From assembly GCA_020091685.1 (NCBI GenBank), contig CM034594.1, positions 34,282,433 through 34,346,432 of the forward strand: a stretch of DNA of 64,000 bases, given 5' to 3'. The notes beneath the pieces were generated by a model. It was not told the origin of the DNA. It ran no database searches and saw nothing but the letters and a program-made list of their open reading frames with translations. Below are positions 1 to 64,000 of the stretch, in pieces (the first letter of the stretch is position 1; the number at the start of each line of letters is the position of its first letter). The DNA is from Lutjanus erythropterus. Taxonomy: Eukaryota; Chordata; Actinopteri; Lutjaniformes; Lutjanidae. The translations under genes and the position numbers were made by a program.

Positions 1-49
1 TACGGCTAACAAGGCGACTTTAGGGTTGCGTCTAGCAGAGAACCGCAGA

Positions 50-59
50 TCTCGCGAGA
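50..59. promoter_or_regulatory. TCTCGCGAGA palindrome in MITE copy 1 (left)
   Basis: Exact 10-bp palindrome, a known strong CpG-promoter element bound by BANP. Here it lies inside a MITE; promoter activity is not shown. Confidence 0.5.
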
Positions 60-211
60 ATGGTCAATTTAACCCAAACTATGACCTTCCTCTACCACTA
101 ATCAAGTGTCTCTCGTATCTAAACCTAAACAGATTTAAACTACAGCACCGCTTCATTTTAAAACAAAATTAGTACGTACAAGGTGCTGAAGAAAGAAACA
201 ACGCCAACAAA

Positions 212-221
212 TCTCGCGAGA
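212..221. promoter_or_regulatory. TCTCGCGAGA palindrome in MITE copy 1 (right)
   Basis: Second exact copy, placed symmetrically near the other end of the element, so each terminal repeat ends in one palindrome. Confidence 0.5.
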
Positions 222-257
222 ATTTCTCAAATCTAGGGTTCCCTTCTACACACGACC

Positions 258-1000
258 GTTGATAGGCGAAGTTGGCGAGCTAATGTTAGCCTCGGAGCTA
301 ACTCCAAGACACCGTTGACTCACTCGCCAGTTTCAGCTCCCGAGTCCCCGTTTTCATCGTCGGCTCGCCTCTTTAACACAAACATAGTCCGATACAGCTT
401 TCACAGATGGTCGACCCTCCCGCACAAAGAGTTTGAGCGGCGTTTGCAGCAGCACTCCGGACTGAGAGTGAAAAGCATCCTGGTTGATTTCTTTCCACAG
501 CCTGCTGCTCCACGACAAAAAAAAAACTGGGACTCTTACTGGGACGCTGACGTCACCAGGCAACCATACACCGTGATGTTAAAATACAGGCTGTGGATAA
601 GAAAGAACTAAAACAAGAGGTGCCCCGTCCAAGCTGGGAACAAACGCATGCTGGACTATGTTTAGGAAGTTAGTAAGAAGAGTAAAGTGTGGGCGAAAGG
701 GAGCAGCAGCAGAAGTTGCGCTGCTTTAAATCTAAAGCCGCCTATAATAATAACATGGAGCAGATGGCATGCGTCTCACAATATGAGAAGACAAAGGAGA
801 CAGTCCAGACGGGCTGGACAGATTTAAAAGTGCAGGGCACGTATGGAGGGGAGGCTCTAAACCCCTGAAAATTAAACACATTGTTTGTTAAAACCTTGTT
901 AAGAGCATTAAACTCCTCAACAGCTCGCTTTTGGAGGCGCACAGCCTAATGGTTTCCAAGTAAAGTGAAAATCCAATAAAACTCTCTTACCTGTGAAAGA
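258..1000 (+). other. Unassigned stretch: open frame without ATG, then AATAAA
   Basis: A frame open from inside the MITE through about 258-611 ends in TAA at 609-611; within it are segments such as FHRWSTLPHKEFERRLQQHS. It has no usable ATG. A second 37-codon frame starts ATGGAGCAGATGG at 754, and a plus-strand AATAAA lies at about 975. It could be part of an exon or pseudogene of an upstream gene; I do not recognise the protein. Confidence 0.2.
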
Positions 1001-1070
1001 CACAATAAAAGTTACGTCCACACAGGCTTTATGTACCCAGCAAAAACCAAACTGTCAGCCTCGCCATGCA

Positions 1071-1372
1071 TCCTACTTGATTAGTTGATTAATCAATGAG
1101 TTGTCATTGTATATTTATCACCAGCTATTTTGATAATAGATAAATCACTTTAAGACATTTTTTTTAGGAAAAAAATGTCCAAATTCTCTAATTTCAGCCT
1201 CTCAAATGTGAATATTTTCTATTTTCTTTACTCTTCAGTTACAGTAAACTGAATATCTTTTGATTGCGAACAATAAGACGTAATTTTCTGACATTTTATA
1301 GACCCAGCAACAAATCGAGACATTGAGAAAATGATTGACAGAGAATCGATAATGAACGTTCGTTGCAGCCCT
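1071..1372. mobile_element. GGCTGCAA-type hAT-like MITE, copy A
   Basis: Starts GATTAGTTGATTAATCAATG, contains the block AGTAAACTGAATATCTTTTG and TTCTGACATTTTATAGACC, and ends GTTGCAGCCCT. The same blocks occur in the copies near 21668, 49683 and 56893. No transposase frame. Confidence 0.7.
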
Positions 1373-1377
1373 CCAGT

Positions 1378-1685
1378 GACTATTGTCATTATCGATTAAT
1401 CTGCAGGCTATTTTTGGGATTAATCATTTAGCCTAATAAATGTCAATTTTTTTTTTCCAGGGCCTGTCTGACATCTTCAAATAGTTTCTTTGTCCAAAAA
1501 TTAGAAACTCTTTTTAAATGACAAAGAAAAGCAACAAATGTTTACATTTAAGAAGTTGAAACCAGCAAATATTTGACATTTTGCAGGAAAAATTATAGAA
1601 ACAATCAATCAGATATCAAAGTAGTCGGTAACTAATTATCTTTCAGTCGATTAATCAATTAATAAACTAATCATAGCTCTAATGG
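1378..1685. mobile_element. GGCTGCAA-type hAT-like MITE, copy B (diverged)
   Basis: Begins TATTGTCATTATCGATTAAT and ends CGATTAATCAATTAATAAAC followed by TAATCATAGCTCTAA. It directly follows copy A, giving a head-to-tail or inverted pair. Confidence 0.55.
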
Positions 1686-2239
1686 AGACTGAGCGTGTCG
1701 CTCAATGAAATTCATTATGTGCAATTTAACAGTGACATTGTAAAGTAATCTTAGAAATGTTTAAACCCCAGATCAATATGAGGAAATCCTGCTTCTTTCA
1801 TAATAACATGGTTTATTTCAGGTATTTTTTTTTTCCAAGTCTGTTTTTAATTCACAATGCCATTTCTTCCCTAGTATTTTATTCCATTTTGCCACATCTC
1901 ATGGGCAGAGACTTGGTATGAATGAGCTGACAGATACTGCTGTTATGAAATTAAAAAAAAATCTGAAATAAACTGAAAAGAAGCTGCCAATACATGATTT
2001 CTTAGGAATGAGCTGAGATTTAAAAACATGTTGGATTATTAACCGGTTTCATTATTATATAGCAGGTTTTGTCTATCCATTTATATGAGCTTTTAATTCA
2101 GTGTCTTCTTTGTTATTTATTATTGAAAAACCGTGGACCCATTTTCTTAATGATTACAATGTTTAGTTTTTGTTGGAACATCTTTGAAAAGGTGTTGATT
2201 CGATTCAACAAAACGAAACATTTGAGAAGAGGCAGTCTT

Positions 2240-2586
2240 ATATATTTTTCCCTTTGGCCTGCAGTGCCATTTATCCATCTAAATACAACAAAAGCTGGAT
2301 GGCACTTGGCTTGTGGTGCCAAAAAAGTGCCAAAAAATACATGTGAAAAACTCAACAGCAATGTTGCTTTCCAGCAATCATGACCCGGTCTCTCAAAATA
2401 ATCCACAGAACTTGCTGTGAGCAGTTTCATGTAGGAACTACGTTGCCAGCAGAGTGAAGGTTAACATCTCTTCACCCAATATCTCCAAAACTCAGCAACT
2501 CAAAACAATCTAGATGGATAAACAGCACTACAGGTAAGAGGAAAAATATGTTTCTTTTTTTATTTTGGGGGGACCTGTCCCTTTAA
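2240..2586. mobile_element. Inverted-repeat MITE (ends in TTAAAGGG), copy 1
   Basis: The left GGCCTGCAGTGCCATTTATC and the right end, whose reverse complement reads ACCTGTAGTGCTGTTTATCC, form terminal inverted repeats of about 50 bp. The right end is CCTGTCCCTTTAA. The internal block GAGCAGTTTCATGTAGGAAC is shared, inverted, with the copy at 48758-49219. Confidence 0.75.
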
Positions 2587-2823
2587 GTGAGTATATTTTG
2601 TTAAGAAGGAAAGACTTGCACTTAAAGCTCAAAATACTGTAGTAAACAATGCACTTCAAAGACAAAGTTCCTTTCGTGAACACGAGGGTTTAGACTGCGG
2701 CTTACCACTTACATTAAGCTTTAATTATGGTTAGAGAGGGCAAGTATTTCTGACGAGGCCTTCTCATGAAAGATGCAAATAAAAGAAAAAGAAAAAAAAG
2801 AAAAAAATCATCTCTCCATTTTT

Positions 2824-2829
2824 TTTATT
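2824..2829 (-). terminator. cul3: Candidate CUL3 polyadenylation signal AATAAA
   Basis: The plus strand reads TTTATT, which is AATAAA on the coding strand, 1.08 kb past the stop. It is the only canonical hexamer I see between the stop and the A-rich stretch at 2780-2810. Confidence 0.45.
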
Positions 2830-3906
2830 CTACATTTAATATGATGAAAACAAGGCCCTGTACAATCCACCTTCGCAGTGAGTACAATAATTATTTTACA
2901 ATTTGTACACATTAGAACATGGTGCTAGACTGGTTTCACCCGTTCAAAATGCAGTCGAGAATGAAAAAAAAAAAAATCCTCTTTGAAACCTGCACCACAA
3001 GGAACCTTCCATTCAAAGAGAGGAGCTAAATCTTTTTGGCCGATCATACAGCAGGCCTGAAGTGAAAAATGTGTCATGAGAGACCAAACACCATTTATGG
3101 AGCTTTTATGTGCGTCTTGTACCCCCCGATTGATCCATTAGATAAAAGCATGCTGTGAAGCTACAGCTCTTGATCTCTCTAACCACTAGTACAGACCAGG
3201 CCAAAATATTGAAAATGGCATTAAATATTTCAGCTATGTGAGGTGCACTTAATTCATATCAGAAATTAAAAACAACCTCAAAAAAACAGACATATTTGCA
3301 ACATAAATTAAGCACTCTTCCTGTTTTCTCAAGTACTCAAAATGTATTTTACTGCTGTTGTAAACCGGGTCTGTACCAGTTAACACTTTGTCCTCTTCTT
3401 TAAATCTAAAATCCTCTGGGAGGAAAAGGCCAAGAGTGTCTGTCGACCTGTACAGCCATCAATGTGCCACAAAAAACAAACAGAACACATTGACATCAAC
3501 ATTTAAAACAGGGGAGTGAATTCAAATGTTTTCTTGGTCTCCATGTAGCCGCATGTTTGCTTTAACATGTTTACGCTTGTTCTTGACAGCACGTCGTTAA
3601 TTGGCAAACAGGCTCGCCCAATTCTCTCCAAAGGCCACAAGAAACATTATTTTGTACAAAACTAGATCCCCCTCCTTTCATTTCTCTCAGCAGAAGAAAT
3701 CTAATATTGCTAGAAAACTTCCCCATCTTTTGCATGATTTTTTTTTTTTTACACATTTTATGGAAGAAAAGTTAAGCTTCCCAGTGTTTCCCAGAATCAA
3801 TGATGAAAGCACTTCCAAGTTCATTCAAACGCATAGCAGTCCACAAAAAAACAAGGCTCTCAGTTTCTCTCAACTTCGATGTTAGCTTTCATTGAATTCA
3901 CTTGTT
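2824..3906 (-). other. cul3: CUL3 3-prime UTR (predicted)
   Basis: About 1.1 kb after the stop codon with no coding-like frame and no recognisable transposon. It ends at the first good AATAAA on the minus strand. The length is inferred from the signal, not observed; a longer UTR is possible. Confidence 0.5.
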
Positions 3907-23541
<19,635 letters not shown>

Positions 23542-23567
23542 GGTTGCCTCGTCCGTTGGCTCTGTAT

Positions 23568-23573
23568 TCACAT
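23568..23573 (-). promoter_or_regulatory. Start-stop upstream ORF (ATG TGA) in the CUL3 leader
   Basis: ATG followed at once by TGA, 26 nt upstream of the CUL3 start codon. Its context is weak (T at -3, T at +4). It lies within the leader if transcription starts near the YY1-like element. Confidence 0.5.
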
Positions 23574-23693
23574 GAAAGTATTGTCCAGGGAGGGACGGGG
23601 GTGACTACTGGTTTATGGAGCAGCCGACGAGCTTTCTCTCGACCTCGTAGCTCCGCGTCCCGGCACCGCAAGTTTATTGTTGACAGCCAAACG

Positions 23694-23714
23694 CTAAATC
23701 CGATAGTTCTTCAT
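23694..23714 (-). promoter_or_regulatory. Six-codon upstream ORF in the CUL3 leader
   Basis: Encodes MKNYRI then TAG. It lies immediately downstream (coding strand) of the YY1-like element, so its presence in the mRNA depends on the exact start site. Confidence 0.35.
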
Positions 23715-23749
23715 AGAGCAATGGCGGACTACCTGCAGTTCTCACTGCG

Positions 23750-26700
23750 CAGAGCTCACGCACTCCAAGTACCGCGAGAAATTAATTATTGGGAACATTT
23801 TCTCAACTTCACCTGCACTTTAGAATAATTTAGATTTATTCTACTTACTGTATATTACAGGCAGTTCAGCAGAAAGTATTGATATTTATAGGTTTTATCT
23901 AATAGTTGTCTATTCTGTACTTTAATTCTGGCAGTACTTTCAGTTTACATTACTAGAAGCATAGTCTTTCCAGTGGTGGGAGAAGTACTCACATTATACT
24001 AGTAAAACTAGTAGTCCCAGAATGTGATTAAAAAAAATAATAATAGTAGTGGAAAGTAACCAGTCATAATTAGCCCACTCAAATAGCTGTAGGCCTATTT
24101 CATTTTTAATTTACTTGAAAGGCAAACAATGCAGGATTTTCCATAAAAAATAATGTATACAGGCTTTTCCCTGCCTATCTGACTCAAAAGTGGGCCACCT
24201 TTCTTGAAAATTCCCACATTAGTGAAAATTAGAACAAAAAACTGTAGTAAATTGGTCACATGTAGCACACTTATTTTGATCACTAATGCCCAATAAATTT
24301 ATTTTGCTTTTTTTTTTTTTCAATAGTTTGTGACCAAGTGACTCCAAGTTAATACCAAACAATATAGGCCTTCTACACTGGACAAATATAACACCTCTTT
24401 TTATTGGATTTGAATGCTTCTTCTACTTTCTATCAATATATTTTATTTGAATTCAGCATTTTTGACACAGCTTTTAGTATATGCATATTGTAAAGTAGAA
24501 GTATTTCTTAAGTTTTATTTGAGATTAGATAATTTGCAGTTTTTTATGTCTTGATATAGGTGTGATTTGGTTGATTTGCTGTGGATGGATTGCTCTCTGG
24601 CTAAACCTCGTAAGATTAACACTGTTACACTACTGTATGTTTTGGAATCACTTGCTTTGAAAGGAGTGTATGTTAGATGCTCTACTTCATGTATTGTCAG
24701 TATGAGCCAGCCCTGGACAACTTCTGTTGAGACTACCTTACTTGGTGTCTTTATTGGTGCAATACGCACTTGAATTTATTTGCATGCAAAGTCTTCTTTA
24801 CATTTTTATGTCATATTTATAACATTTGTAATACCTTCAGATAACCTTTTAATTTTGATGTCAAAGTGAGTGTTTTCAACTGAATAGATGACTTTCCTAG
24901 CTGTGTTTCTAGCACAGTTGATCACGTTTCAAATCCAGATGTGTTACGTAATAGGCATCATTTTAGGCATCACATGAGTTGATGAGTCGATGATGTGACT
25001 TGTCATTTTCTTAAATGATCTATATTCACAAATAAATTTCAGTTTGATTTAGTTTTACATCAGTTGGTTGGTTTCAGGAGCTCTTGCTAAAGCTAGAAAG
25101 CTTCGGATACTATACAAGCAAGTTATGATGTTAATTACATGCAGACTGTAGAGAGATTGTTGATTGCCAATGGGAGGAGGCAGTCTGGATTTTTCTCCCC
25201 TGGGGCCTCGGTGTGTTAATCTGGCCATGCTTATATGGTATCAGTGTGTGGGATAAGTCAACAGGATCAACAGAAATGTCACTGTGATGACTAAATCTGC
25301 GCTGCAAACCCCGATTCACCCAGGACACTAAATTTTAGTGTAGGTTCCACTCAAATGTTCAGGTCTGTCAAAATGTGAAGACTGTATGTTCACTTGATGC
25401 AACCACACATATAGTGAAATGGACAATTTTTGATTTTTGAGTTGAACTTCCTAAAATATATAAAGCCAGTGTATCCTAATCAGTTCAAGACCAATTAGCA
25501 ACATATATTTTGGTAGTTGAATGAATGAAAACAAAGTTGTAAAAATATAAATTCAGTGTTTCTATATTCATCTGACATGTACTTTCCTGTTCAATAAAAT
25601 GGATAATTTGTCTTCACTTAACATGACAAAAACTATTATTACAACAAGAGTTGGGGTGTTATGCTGAGCACAAAAATGTGTTTGCTTTCTTATTTTAAAA
25701 CTGCACTAATTTACTGTGTTTTACCAACTTATTTTCATGTACTCATAATCTAGTAAAAATGACTAGATGAGCAGATGCAGTTTTAAAAACAAACTTTTAA
25801 ACCGAGTCAGCAAATTCACATTTACAGTGATGTGTTGCCTCATGTCATCTGATCCAAGCAAAGGAGCACACTCACAATATTGCAGAGCATGATGAAGCTA
25901 AAGGTGTGTTGTGAACTTTTAGACACAGTAACCGAGAAGCCTTTCACCAGATTTATTCCAAGAAAGAAAAAAAAAAATCAAAACTTCATCCATTTGTCTT
26001 GTCAAAAATGTCCTTGTTCATTACATCTGAAGAAGAACAAGACCACCAGCACTCAGAACTCAACAAAACAAATAATTAACAGATGACTGGATTTAGTCCT
26101 CAATATAAGCATCATGTATATATTTCAGATTAGTTTGGGTTCTCATTTGTGGTAGAATATCATATGCATATCCTAAATACACATATATATTTCTGTCTTT
26201 CATCCTCTTTGTCTAAAAGTCTAAGTTTGGGGTTGTTCAAAAATGGCATGAAAAAAAAGAGCGTACAGGATGCAACCACTTTAAATACATTACAGAGCTG
26301 AAATACTTCCCATTGTAATAATGACAGACAATCAAGTAACACTTTCTTTTTAAAACTTTGATATTTACAGCAATTATACTTTTGCCACTTTTAACAATTA
26401 TGTCACAGGTGATCATTACAATGACATTACATGACAGGTTAGAGTCCTGCTGTTCTGTGATGACGGGAAATAGATCGGGTTCATACTTCCTGGATGAGCC
26501 ACAATTTTAGACCTGGTCATGATGTATCAGAAAAGTTTTATATATGAATACAGCCCTCGACTTCAATCCAACATTAAGAGAACAAAAAAAAATCATTGTA
26601 TTTATGCCTGTTTTTCGCTCTGCAGCAATATTTGCTTGGCACATTTAGCCCAGATTCTCTAAAACAAACATAAAGGGACAGATACACACTTAGTATAGAA

Positions 26701-29205
26701 AACTGTCCTAGGTCTGGACTGTCAAAAGCATTTTAGGATTAAAATCACAGGCATTTGATTTTTTTTTTTTCAATGAAAACATCATGATCAAACACTTAAA
26801 TGTCTTTTGGAACTCAGAACTAAAGTAATAATTTAACAAGAGGCATAGGTATTTACATAGGTATCTATGCAACATCACAGAGGCAGACATGTCATATTGC
26901 ACATGAAAAAGGCAGGTACGTATGAAACAGTGGTTTAAAAATAACAGAAACAGGAAAAACCCCACACATGAGAGAAAGAGAGAGTGGCTCTTCTACAAAC
27001 ACTTCTGTATGCCCTTTACAAAATTTAGTATTAAAAAAATTATTCAGTTGACGAAGCAGACCGAGGCAGATCAAACAATTTCATCCAATCACACTGACGC
27101 GTATCCCAATGTAGGTATAACTCATACATCAAACCACTTTGCTAACCAATTAACCTTCCTCCCTGAAGCACCCTTCTGAGACCCTTTCAAAGAAGAATTA
27201 TATATTTAAATCCCATGATTGCAGTATTTTTGCTTTCATCTACCCTCACTAGCTTTATCAGGGCTGTATTGTAAAAGGGGGCATCATTGCAGAAATTCAA
27301 GGAGACCACTTGAGGTTTGTGCCTGCATCATCGAGATCAACACCAGTTTTGTAAGGGGACTTTATAATAACCATCATTAAAAAAATGCAAAATTAATCAA
27401 ACTTTAGTTAAAGCTACTACAAGGAACTTTCATATTGCGTTGATTTTGGAGGCCCCACACAGTGTGTAATATAAAATATTTAGTTAAAACATTATATATT
27501 GTATCATGGCTGACAAAAAGCACAATTAGATTGTGATTAAATTAGTAAACTAAGACTTTATTGTTGCACACATTATATGATTTGATTTGCTGTATTAAGT
27601 TTTTGAATGGCCAAAGTTGATTTGGTATAAAGCAGTTGATTTACTGTATAATACCTTATGCAGTTATGTGCATAACTGATGTTGTTTATGTGACTTTGTG
27701 TAAGTAACACACTTATTTTCAAGCTACTACAAAGAACTTTCATATTTTGTTGATTTTGAAGACCCCTGTGGACAAAAGCAGTGGTGTTTCCACAGCCATA
27801 ACCACAATCTATAACATTAAAAATAAAATTATCTCAATAAAAATCTCCTCTTGCACCATTTGAACTGGCTAACATACTATTCACTGTAACTTTATCTGGG
27901 AAAATGCAATCACTGGCTCATTTCATCTGATTTCAGGGAGAATCTGACCTGGCGGCAGTCATTATCAATAACTACTGTATATAGATACATAGCTGATCTT
28001 CTTGCTGATGGTCTTCTTTGCTTATGTAGGTCATATAGAGGCATCAGTAATAAACTGTGGCTGTTTCACCAAAAAAATATCTTCCTTAAACCAGTACAAT
28101 TTCCGAACATTTTTCTTTTTGAAAGCCTGCCTGGATGTTGCATATTTCTTATTGCTAACTTGACCGTGAAGCCCTGCACATGCAAAATTTACTCTGGAGT
28201 TGCACCTACAGCGTCACAGTTTGAAGCATAGGGCCACTGATCAAGCTGCTGTATTTGACAAGTTGAGAGTGAGAATGTGTTGTCAATAAACATCATCTGG
28301 ATGTTATTGTAAAGCTGCAACTTTTTATACTTTGTAAAGGTTTAATAAATACTGTGTACTGCATCTATAAACATTATTTGAATGGCCTTTATAAAATTGC
28401 AAGTGATGTTTATAAAACTTTACAATTGCTTAATAAATGGTTTATGCAGCATATATAAACATTATTTGACTGTTAACAGTAAAATAGCTATTACCCAAGT
28501 TTAATTAACTATCAATTTATCATTTATTAGTGATGGTTATTATAATGTGTTACCAGGGTGGGTTATAACAAATGTTTCTCTCTTGGTCTTAAACCAACTG
28601 CCTCCACTCCTCCTTTCTCTCTCATTCTGTCTCTCATCATAACACCCACCTGTCCATCCACTCGGTCTCATCCGTCCACACACAAACAGCCCACATACAG
28701 TACAGTGGCATCCATCACAGAACTAGTCTGCGGTTATCTTACCCTAACTCTGCAGCATTTCCTATTTCAAACATTGTAATACGGCATATTGTAACACAAA
28801 ACCCCAATGGCCCCGATTTTTTTTTTTTCTTTTTTTAACACGAGGCACAATCTGAGAACTTAACTCTAAATTTCCACATATTTCCTTTGGGATGCAGCAA
28901 TAAGTGAACCGTTGATGTTCTCAGATAAGAGTCTTTTCTATGATGGCTACATCTCTAGTTCCATCCTTAAAATAATTTCTGAGATAGTTAAAAAAAAATG
29001 TTGTTGTGTCTGCCTAATATCCACTGGTGGTTGTACACATAACTTAAAAGAGAAAGAAGGGAAATGACATGAGATCTGAGGTCTCCACACAGGCTGGTAT
29101 TTCACAAATATACATTATTCTTCTGAGCATGGTGATCATTCAGTCCACACGCTGATACTTGATGATGTCTATAACAAATATACAACATACATACTAAACA
29201 GACTC
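23750..29205. other. Spacer between CUL3 promoter and PDE2A 3-prime end
   Basis: A+T-rich, no gene recognised. It includes MITE pieces at 27410-28110 and about 28270-28555. Open frames here are short and show no codon bias or homology I recognise. Part may belong to a longer PDE2A 3-prime UTR. Confidence 0.6.
27721..28110. mobile_element. AAGCTACTGCAAG-family MITE
   Basis: Starts AAGCTACTACAAAGAACTTT and carries GTGGACAAAAGCAGTGGTGT, AATAAAATTATCTCAATAAA and TTATGTAGGTCATATAGAGG, the same blocks in the same order as at 40107-40459. The first 55 bp also occur alone at 27410-27465. Confidence 0.75.
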
Positions 29206-29211
29206 TTTATT
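29206..29211 (-). terminator. pde2a: Candidate PDE2A polyadenylation signal AATAAA
   Basis: The plus strand reads TTTATT. It is the canonical hexamer nearest the stop codon. Chosen by position only. Confidence 0.3.
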
Positions 29212-30453
29212 TCAATTTCCATATATTAAAAGCTCTAAGAAAGGCAGCAAAGATGCGCAATAAGGCAGATCCATATGACACGCTCGATGACACACTCCAT
29301 GTAACACGCTCTACTCTGGCACATTTACACTGACAGATGAGATGGATCTTTTAAAGGGCTTCGGTTGCTCTCTATCTCAAGTGGTTTATGAGGAAATCGG
29401 TGAACTACAAAGTAAAACGGAGTGAGAAAAGTGCAAGGGAGATGAGAAAAATAAACCAAGGTTGTGTTTTAGGTCATGAGTGGCTTTTGTTTGCAGTGAC
29501 ATGCAGTTAATATGCACAAAGTGTGTGTGTGTTTTTAATGATTTATGTTCGTAGTGGGGTGTTACGTCCAGGGATCTGTGACTCTGTCATTGATCAGTGA
29601 TTGTCAAATTGTCCCTTAAACACCCTAAACAATGAGGTTAAGTGAATCGGTACTAATGAGGGTTATAATGCGCTGTAAGTAAATGAGCTATATCTCCCCT
29701 GTACAACTTCATGGACATGATGAATGAATTAAATATACTTTGAAGAGCTGAATACAAAAATCTGTTCTGATGGTATAAAAACCGGACTGCATTAATTTTC
29801 TTAGCCATGGTAAAATCAATGATGACGAAGATTAAAGGAATAATACATGAGGTGTCCATACAGCATGCATTCATAAGCATCAGGTGAGGGACTATGGCAG
29901 CTGCTTGTGTATGAACAAAGCTGAGCCATTGAAATCAATAGAAGCTATTATGAAACATTTTACAGAAAGTATAGCACTTTATCTCACTGTTACATGTCAA
30001 AGTAGTCTTTTTTCCATAAGAACAAACTGTTTTTTCTCTGTCTAAATAGTATGTGCATGTACATGTGTGTCAGTGTGTTTGTGTGTGTTTTTACAATCTT
30101 AAATCAGGATCAGTACTGTATGAATGAACTTGTGACTTGTGGTAAAAACTTATTTTTCCAGTATAGCTGCTGAAAAAGATAAAGTCACCACCTTCTGCTT
30201 TCCTGAACTGGAGACACAAGCAACATGTAGCATCTAATCACTGAACCAGCTCAGATGGATCCGCTCGTTTCAAATCACTTGTCTGATTCGATTAGTTTGA
30301 AACTTTTGTCCTGTCCATTCTGCATGGCCTGCTAAGCATCTAAGTGATTGACAGCAGAGAGATCCCTCCCTCTCTGGTCGCTAAAAAGGTATCCTCAGCC
30401 TCTTATTGGACCACAGAAAACTTCAAGAAACCGTCAGTTGCAGCCCGCTGGTG
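29206..30453 (-). other. pde2a: PDE2A 3-prime UTR (predicted, end uncertain)
   Basis: Unique-looking A+T-rich sequence after the stop with no coding frame. The first canonical AATAAA on the coding strand is at 29206-29211, giving about 1.25 kb. Later signals (for example near 27557 and 25949) would make it much longer. Confidence 0.35.

Positions 30454-64000
<33,547 letters not shown>

Larger units (their letters stand above)
24..257. mobile_element. TCTCGCGAGA-family MITE, copy 1
   Basis: 234 bp whose ends are imperfect inverted repeats (GGTTGCGTCT at the left; reverse complement of the right end GGTCGTGTGTAGAAGGGAACC). It aligns along its whole length with copy 2 at 22940-23185, including AACCCAAAC and GGTTCCCTTCTA blocks. 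No ORF. Target-site duplication not identified. Confidence 0.7.
23542..23740 (-). promoter_or_regulatory. cul3: CUL3 5-prime UTR and core promoter region
   Basis: GC-richer than its surroundings, with several CpGs. On the coding strand CCGCCATTG at 23719-23727 resembles the YY1 element found just downstream of housekeeping start sites, placing the likely start near 23730-23750. Two very small upstream ORFs lie between it and the main ATG. No TATA box is seen. Confidence 0.45.

Noticed and set aside
1071-1685. Autonomous transposon
   Set aside because: The MITE copies here and elsewhere contain no transposase-like frame; all are short non-autonomous elements.

Overview
The window is nuclear DNA of a bony fish, probably a spiny-rayed teleost. 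The coding exons match vertebrate proteins residue by residue. The space between them is A+T-rich and full of features typical of teleosts: short inverted-repeat transposons whose ends read GGCTGCAACTAA or close to it, a tRNA-derived SINE, LINE 3-prime tails ending in GATTCTGATTCTGA, very frequent CA/GT microsatellites, and TTAGC/GCTAA clusters. There are no prokaryotic, viral or CRISPR features.

Two protein-coding genes were found, both on the minus strand and in tandem. (1) CUL3 (cullin-3) is complete: 16 coding exons from 23541 down to 3907. The exons join without a frame break into 767 codons plus a stop, one residue shorter than human CUL3. Its first exon lies in a CpG-containing region with a YY1-like element and two tiny upstream ORFs. 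A candidate poly(A) signal lies at 2824-2829. (2) PDE2A (cGMP-stimulated cyclic nucleotide phosphodiesterase 2A) is represented by its last 27 coding exons, from the window edge at 64000 down to the stop at 30454. They cover the rest of the N-terminal region, GAF-A, GAF-B, the linker and the whole HD-type catalytic domain. The first exons and the promoter lie beyond the window. One GAF-A exon (54218-54343) carries an apparent 1-base deletion.

Layout: 1-2823, intergenic repeats, including a short inverted-repeat element with TCTCGCGAGA palindromes, a weak coding-like stretch, and several MITEs; 2824-23740, CUL3; about 23750-29200, spacer with MITE fragments; about 29200-64000, the 3-prime UTR and body of PDE2A, whose introns hold most of the microsatellites and nested MITEs.

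The two genes have no direct functional link. CUL3 is the scaffold of BTB-adaptor ubiquitin ligases; PDE2A degrades cAMP and cGMP. They lie on different human chromosomes, so their adjacency here is a fish linkage. I did not find a new multi-gene system. The points most worth checking are the PDE2A frameshift, the TCTCGCGAGA-bearing MITE beside CUL3 exon 1, the CA/TG repeats pressed against PDE2A splice sites, and a possible stop-containing cassette exon after CUL3 exon 2.
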